Assembly: GCF_018688375.1 (NCBI RefSeq)
Contig: NZ_CP061318.1
Location: 1,240,001-1,304,000, forward strand
Direction: 5' to 3'
Length of the DNA stretch: 64,000 nt
From: Polynucleobacter sp. AP-Ainpum-60-G11
Lineage (GTDB): Bacteria > Pseudomonadota > Gammaproteobacteria > Burkholderiales > Burkholderiaceae
The position numbers and the translations under genes are program-made. Positions 60,497-64,000 of the stretch are shown here, piece after piece; within the stretch, counting starts at the first letter, position 1, and each line of letters opens with the position of its first letter. Below the pieces are notes generated by a model. It saw only the letters and a list, made by a program, of their open reading frames with translations, was not told where the DNA came from and searched no databases.

Positions 60497-61861
60497 TTAA
60501 CTGAGTTCTGCAGCAGCAGAAATAGCCTGATCAATGCGCTCTACAGGTATCACCCTTAAACCTGGAATCTTTGCCTTAGGCATATTGGCTTTTGGAATAA
60601 TTGCTACAGTGAAGCCTAGCTTAGCCGCTTCTTTCAAGCGCTCCTGACCTCGTGGGCATGGACGAATTTCTCCGGCCAAACCAACCTCTCCAAATACGAT
60701 CAACTCTTTAGGTAGCGCTTTATTACGAATTGAAGACTGAATTGCCAACAACACTGCTAAGTCAGCAGCCGGCTCTGAGATCTTCACACCGCCTACTGCA
60801 TTTAAGAAGACGTCTTGATCAAAGCAAGCTACACCTGCGTGACGATGTAAAACCGCCAAAAGCATCGCTAAACGCGCCTGTTCTAAACCCACCGCCAAGC
60901 GGCGTGGATTTGGGATGTGGGCCGTATCGACCAGAGCCTGAATTTCTACCAAGAGCGGGCGACTACCTTCTTGGGTCACTAACACACAGGCACCTGGCAC
61001 CATCTCAGCATGCTGGGATAGGAAAATAGCTGAAGGATTAGCAACACCACGCAACCCTTTTTCAGTCATAGCAAAGACGCCGAGCTCATTGACTGCGCCA
61101 AAACGGTTTTTAATCGAGCGCACCAATCTAAATGAAGAATGGGTATCACCTTCAAAGTACAGAACGGTATCAACAATGTGTTCGAGTACGCGGGGACCAG
61201 CCAAGTGACCATCTTTAGTAACGTGACCCACCATCAAGACACAAATACCGCTAGATTTAGCTGCCCTAGTGAGTTGCGCAGCACACTCTCGTACTTGGGC
61301 AACTGACCCTGGCGCTGAACTCAATACCTCTGAATATAAGGTCTGAATAGAATCCACCACCAAGACCTGTGGCTTCACAGTATCCATGATGGATAAGAGT
61401 TTTTCTAATTGAATTTCTGCAAGCACTTCTAATTGAGGCGCATCGAGTGCAATGCGTTTTGCACGTAATGCGATTTGCGCAGCAGACTCCTCACCACTAC
61501 TGTAAAGAACGTTCATACCTGCAGCACTCATCTCAGCTAGTGCTTGCAATAACAAAGTGGATTTGCCAATACCAGGATCGCCGCCCAAAAGCACAACCCC
61601 ACCAGGAACTAAGCCGCCACCCAATACGCGATCAAACTCTTCAACCCCAGTACTAAAGCGAGGAAGGTCTTCGGCTGAAATAGCAGAAAGCTTTTGACGC
61701 GGTAGTGATTGCGCTAAACCCTGAAAGCGTGTGTTTGAGCTCACCTCAGGCAAGCCCTCCTCAAGCGTGTTCCACGCCTGACAGGAAGGGCACTGTCCTT
61801 GCCACTTAGCAGAAGTTCCACCGCATGACTGGCAGATATAAATTGTTTTAATCTTGGCCAA
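60497..61861 (-). CDS. radA: DNA repair protein RadA/Sms
   Basis: This 454-residue RecA-like protein helps process recombination intermediates and branch migration. The N-terminal zinc finger has C10, C13, C24 and C27. Walker A is GDPGIGKS at 94-101, the RadA-specific KNRFGAVNE motif is present, and a Lon-protease-like domain with inactive catalytic site closes the protein (GEVGLAGEIRPCPRGQERLKEA). It follows a small exported protein by 5 bases. Confidence 0.96.
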   Translation of the reverse strand: MAKIKTIYICQSCGGTSAKWQGQCPSCQAWNTLEEGLPEVSSNTRFQGLAQSLPRQKLSAISAEDLPRFSTGVEEFDRVLGGGLVPGGVVLLGGDPGIGKSTLLLQALAEMSAAGMNVLYSSGEESAAQIALRAKRIALDAPQLEVLAEIQLEKLLSIMDTVKPQVLVVDSIQTLYSEVLSSAPGSVAQVRECAAQLTRAAKSSGICVLMVGHVTKDGHLAGPRVLEHIVDTVLYFEGDTHSSFRLVRSIKNRFGAVNELGVFAMTEKGLRGVANPSAIFLSQHAEMVPGACVLVTQEGSRPLLVEIQALVDTAHIPNPRRLAVGLEQARLAMLLAVLHRHAGVACFDQDVFLNAVGGVKISEPAADLAVLLAIQSSIRNKALPKELIVFGEVGLAGEIRPCPRGQERLKEAAKLGFTVAIIPKANMPKAKIPGLRVIPVERIDQAISAAAELS

Positions 61862-61866
61862 AGTAA

Positions 61867-62376
61867 TTAATCGAGCTGAGTGCCCGCTTTGTTTTCTTGA
61901 GCACGCTTAGGGGCGTCTTTACGGCGCTGCTCCACATCGGCTGCACGAGCAGCAGCCGCCTTTTGCTTCTCTTCAAATTCTTTTTGATTAGCTGCGCGCT
62001 CGGCTGCTTTTTCAGCAGAGGCGCGTTCAGCAATCTTAGTGGCATCGCGTTGATCTTTAATGCTCGCGCGCAACTTGCGCTGCACTTCATGTAATTCCAC
62101 TTCTTGCACGCGAATCGGATCAATCTCTTTGCGGTACTCGGCACGAGAGTCTTTTAGGCAGCTATTCACCCAATACTTTTGATAACACTCGGAGTTCGTT
62201 TTATCCCAACGATATTTAGCCCACTCACGCTGCAACTCCAGATCACGCTCAATTTTATCGAGCTGCTCTAACTGCGCCTCTTCTGCAGGCGTAGCAAGAA
62301 CCAAACTACTGAAGGCGCAAGCCAACAGAAATGCTCCGGTAGAAAACAGCGAGCGAAAGGAGAACGGCTTTATCAA
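61867..62376 (-). CDS. Exported coiled-coil protein of unknown function
   Basis: This is a 169-residue protein I do not recognise. It has a Sec-type signal peptide (about residues 1-28, ending VLATPA) and then a highly charged helix rich in Glu, Lys, Ala and Arg, which runs as a probable coiled coil to the C-terminus. Two cysteines, in [16 protein letters not shown], are near residues 64 and 73 and could form a disulfide in the periplasm. Its start overlaps the kup stop by 4 bases (ATGA), and radA follows after 5 bases, so it is expressed with both. No enzymatic motif is visible. Confidence 0.65.
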   Translation of the reverse strand: MIKPFSFRSLFSTGAFLLACAFSSLVLATPAEEAQLEQLDKIERDLELQREWAKYRWDKTNSECYQKYWVNSCLKDSRAEYRKEIDPIRVQEVELHEVQRKLRASIKDQRDATKIAERASAEKAAERAANQKEFEEKQKAAAARAADVEQRRKDAPKRAQENKAGTQLD

Positions 62377-64000
62377 ATCTCTACTTTCGCACCGAGCTCA
62401 ACTAAACGATTGGTCGGAATCTTAAAGAAATCTGAAGGCTTGGCGGCATTTTGCATCATCCAACCAAACAACTTCTCTCTCCACAGCGCCATCCCAGGAT
62501 TGGCCGACGGAACAATGGTGTCGCGGGACACAAAGAAAGAAGTATCCATGACATTAAATTCAATGTTCTCTTGTTTTTGCAGTAACTCTAAAACTTTATT
62601 GATATCAGGGGACTCTTTAAAGCCATGTACAGCCCTTACTAAGTACACGCCACCACCGAGATCCTTCATCGTAATACGCTGACTATCATTTACGTAAGGA
62701 ACATCCCAAGTGCTTAACTTAATAAAAAAGATACGCTCATGCATCACTCGGTTGTGCTTTAGGTTGTGGAGCATTGCGACCGGAACATAGTCCACATGGG
62801 CCGTCAAAAAGATAGCGGTCCCTTCAACACGATGTGGTGGATGCGCTAGCAGTCCACTCACAAAGGCTTGCAATGGAATGGAGCCCTCCTCCACTTTCGC
62901 ACGCAAGAGTTTGCGACCTCGATACCAGGTAATCAAGCAAGTAAAAATAATTAAGCCCAGAAACAGCGGGTACCAACCACCATCTTTAATTTTGATTAGG
63001 TTTGCAGTCCAGAAAGCAAAATCTAAGATAAAGAAAGTAATCGACAAGCCCAGCACCAAGAAGATATTCATCTTCCATTCGCGATACATGACTACCCCCA
63101 ATAAGATGGCGGTAATCATCATGGTTGAGGTCACTGAAATACCATATGCTGCGGCTAGATTGACTGACTCTCTAAATTCAATAATAGTCACTACGACCAT
63201 AAACAAAAGTGCCCAGTTCACTACCGGAATATAAATCTGTCCTTGCTCTGAATCAGAGGTATGCATGATCGTCATGCGCGGCATAAATCCAAGCAAGATT
63301 GCCTGGCTTACTAAAGAGTACGCCCCAGAAATGACTGCCTGAGAAGCGATCACTGTAGCTGCAGTCGCTAAGCCCACTACTGGCCACAGAGCCCACTCAG
63401 GAACCATTAAATAAAATGGATTGGAGACTGCTTCTGGGTTTGATAACAAGAGTGCACCCTGACCAAGATAATTGATCAAGAGCGCCGGCAAAACCACGAT
63501 GAGCCAAGCGTAGCGCACGGGACTTCTACCAAAGTGACCCATATCCAAATACAAAGCTTCAACCCCAGTAACCACCAACACTACAGCGCCCATCACAATA
63601 TAGGCAGTAGTGGGATGATCAACAATAAAGTTAACCGCATACATTGGATTGATTGCGCCAATGATTTGTGGCGCTGCGCCGATATTAATTGCCCCAAGTA
63701 CTGCCAGCGTAACAAACCAAGTCAAAGTGACTGGGCCAAAGAGATTACCAACAGCTGCAGTACCGTATTTTTGGATTAAAAATAAAGCCACCAAAATTAC
63801 TAGAGAGATCGGGATAATAAATTTATGCAAACCTGGTGCTGCAATCTCAATACCCTCGACAGCAGATAAAACTGAAATCGCTGGAGTAATTACGGACTCA
63901 CCAAGTAGCATGCATGCGCCAAGCATACCCAAAATCATGAGAAAGAAATATTTTTTAGACTTGCTATCAAAAGAACGTAGCGCTAAGGCCATGAGTGATA
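62373..64000 (-). CDS. kup: KUP-family potassium uptake protein, 5' truncated by window
   Basis: This is a proton-coupled potassium transporter of the KUP/HAK/KT family. The visible 542 codons contain most of the membrane helices ([43 protein letters not shown]) and the cytoplasmic C-terminal domain. The frame continues through the window edge, and the codons before the internal ATG at 63992 read Ser-Leu, consistent with the family motif before MALALR. About 80 N-terminal residues are therefore missing. The 3' end overlaps the small coiled-coil gene. Confidence 0.95.
   Translation of the reverse strand, partial: SLMALALRSFDSKSKKYFFLMILGMLGACMLLGESVITPAISVLSAVEGIEIAAPGLHKFIIPISLVILVALFLIQKYGTAAVGNLFGPVTLTWFVTLAVLGAINIGAAPQIIGAINPMYAVNFIVDHPTTAYIVMGAVVLVVTGVEALYLDMGHFGRSPVRYAWLIVVLPALLINYLGQGALLLSNPEAVSNPFYLMVPEWALWPVVGLATAATVIASQAVISGAYSLVSQAILLGFMPRMTIMHTSDSEQGQIYIPVVNWALLFMVVVTIIEFRESVNLAAAYGISVTSTMMITAILLGVVMYREWKMNIFLVLGLSITFFILDFAFWTANLIKIKDGGWYPLFLGLIIFTCLITWYRGRKLLRAKVEEGSIPLQAFVSGLLAHPPHRVEGTAIFLTAHVDYVPVAMLHNLKHNRVMHERIFFIKLSTWDVPYVNDSQRITMKDLGGGVYLVRAVHGFKESPDINKVLELLQKQENIEFNVMDTSFFVSRDTIVPSANPGMALWREKLFGWMMQNAAKPSDFFKIPTNRLVELGAKVEI

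Overview
The window looks like chromosomal core genome of a betaproteobacterium of the family Burkholderiaceae, most likely Polynucleobacter or a close relative. I infer this from gene order (smc-zipA-ligA, guaB-guaA next to ratB-ratA/smpB, and an unbroken rpsB-to-lpxB envelope cluster), from the Burkholderia-type QueE cysteine spacing, and from the moderate base composition and very tight gene packing. No search was run. There is no rRNA, tRNA, CRISPR array, insertion sequence or prophage. No gene-free stretch exceeds about 280 bases.

Layout. 1-1382 is the 3' end of a copper-exporting P-type ATPase. 1384-2190 is a DUF3047 lipoprotein (minus strand). 2238-6906 (plus) is an envelope cluster: a GT39 membrane glycosyltransferase, a YbhN/AglD-type flippase-like protein, a GT9 heptosyltransferase-like protein and a PAP2 phosphatase, followed by rlmJ. 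7772-20818 (minus) holds a SOUL haem-binding protein, ldcA-tadA, queD, queE, two paralogous lipoproteins, a radical SAM/ferritin-like/GltB-like trio, guaA, guaB, and ratB (rnfH)-ratA. smpB diverges from ratA.

21404-25589 (plus) is a four-gene unit: circularly permuted ATP-grasp protein, alpha-E protein, transglutaminase, and an Anbu proteasome-like peptidase with an extra lysine-rich tail. It ends at a strong bidirectional terminator shared with ppsA. ppsA and its regulator ppsR are divergent.

29038-44005 (minus) is one long run, transcribed rpsB, tsf, (terminator), pyrH, frr, uppS, cdsA, dxr, rseP, bamA, skp, lpxD, fabZ, lpxA, lpxB, rnhB, and a SpoU-family rRNA methyltransferase. It links translation to isoprenoid, phospholipid, lipid A and outer-membrane protein assembly. 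map-glnD follow on plus. On minus come leuD, leuC, a haloacetate-dehalogenase-like hydrolase, ligA, zipA and smc. dapD-dapE-prmB are plus, then radA, a small coiled-coil protein and a truncated kup are minus.

Best candidates for little-described biology are the Anbu unit (predicted amide-bond formation and hydrolysis, substrate unknown) and the translationally coupled radical SAM (CX4CX2C) plus DUF455 ferritin-like pair beside a membrane-anchored GltB-like oxidoreductase. Smaller observations are an RseP that lacks its second PDZ domain, a hydrolase carrying every fluoroacetate-dehalogenase active-site residue, and one-base coupling of rpsB to tsf. Several starts were moved downstream of the longest possible reading frame; the reasons are in the entries.
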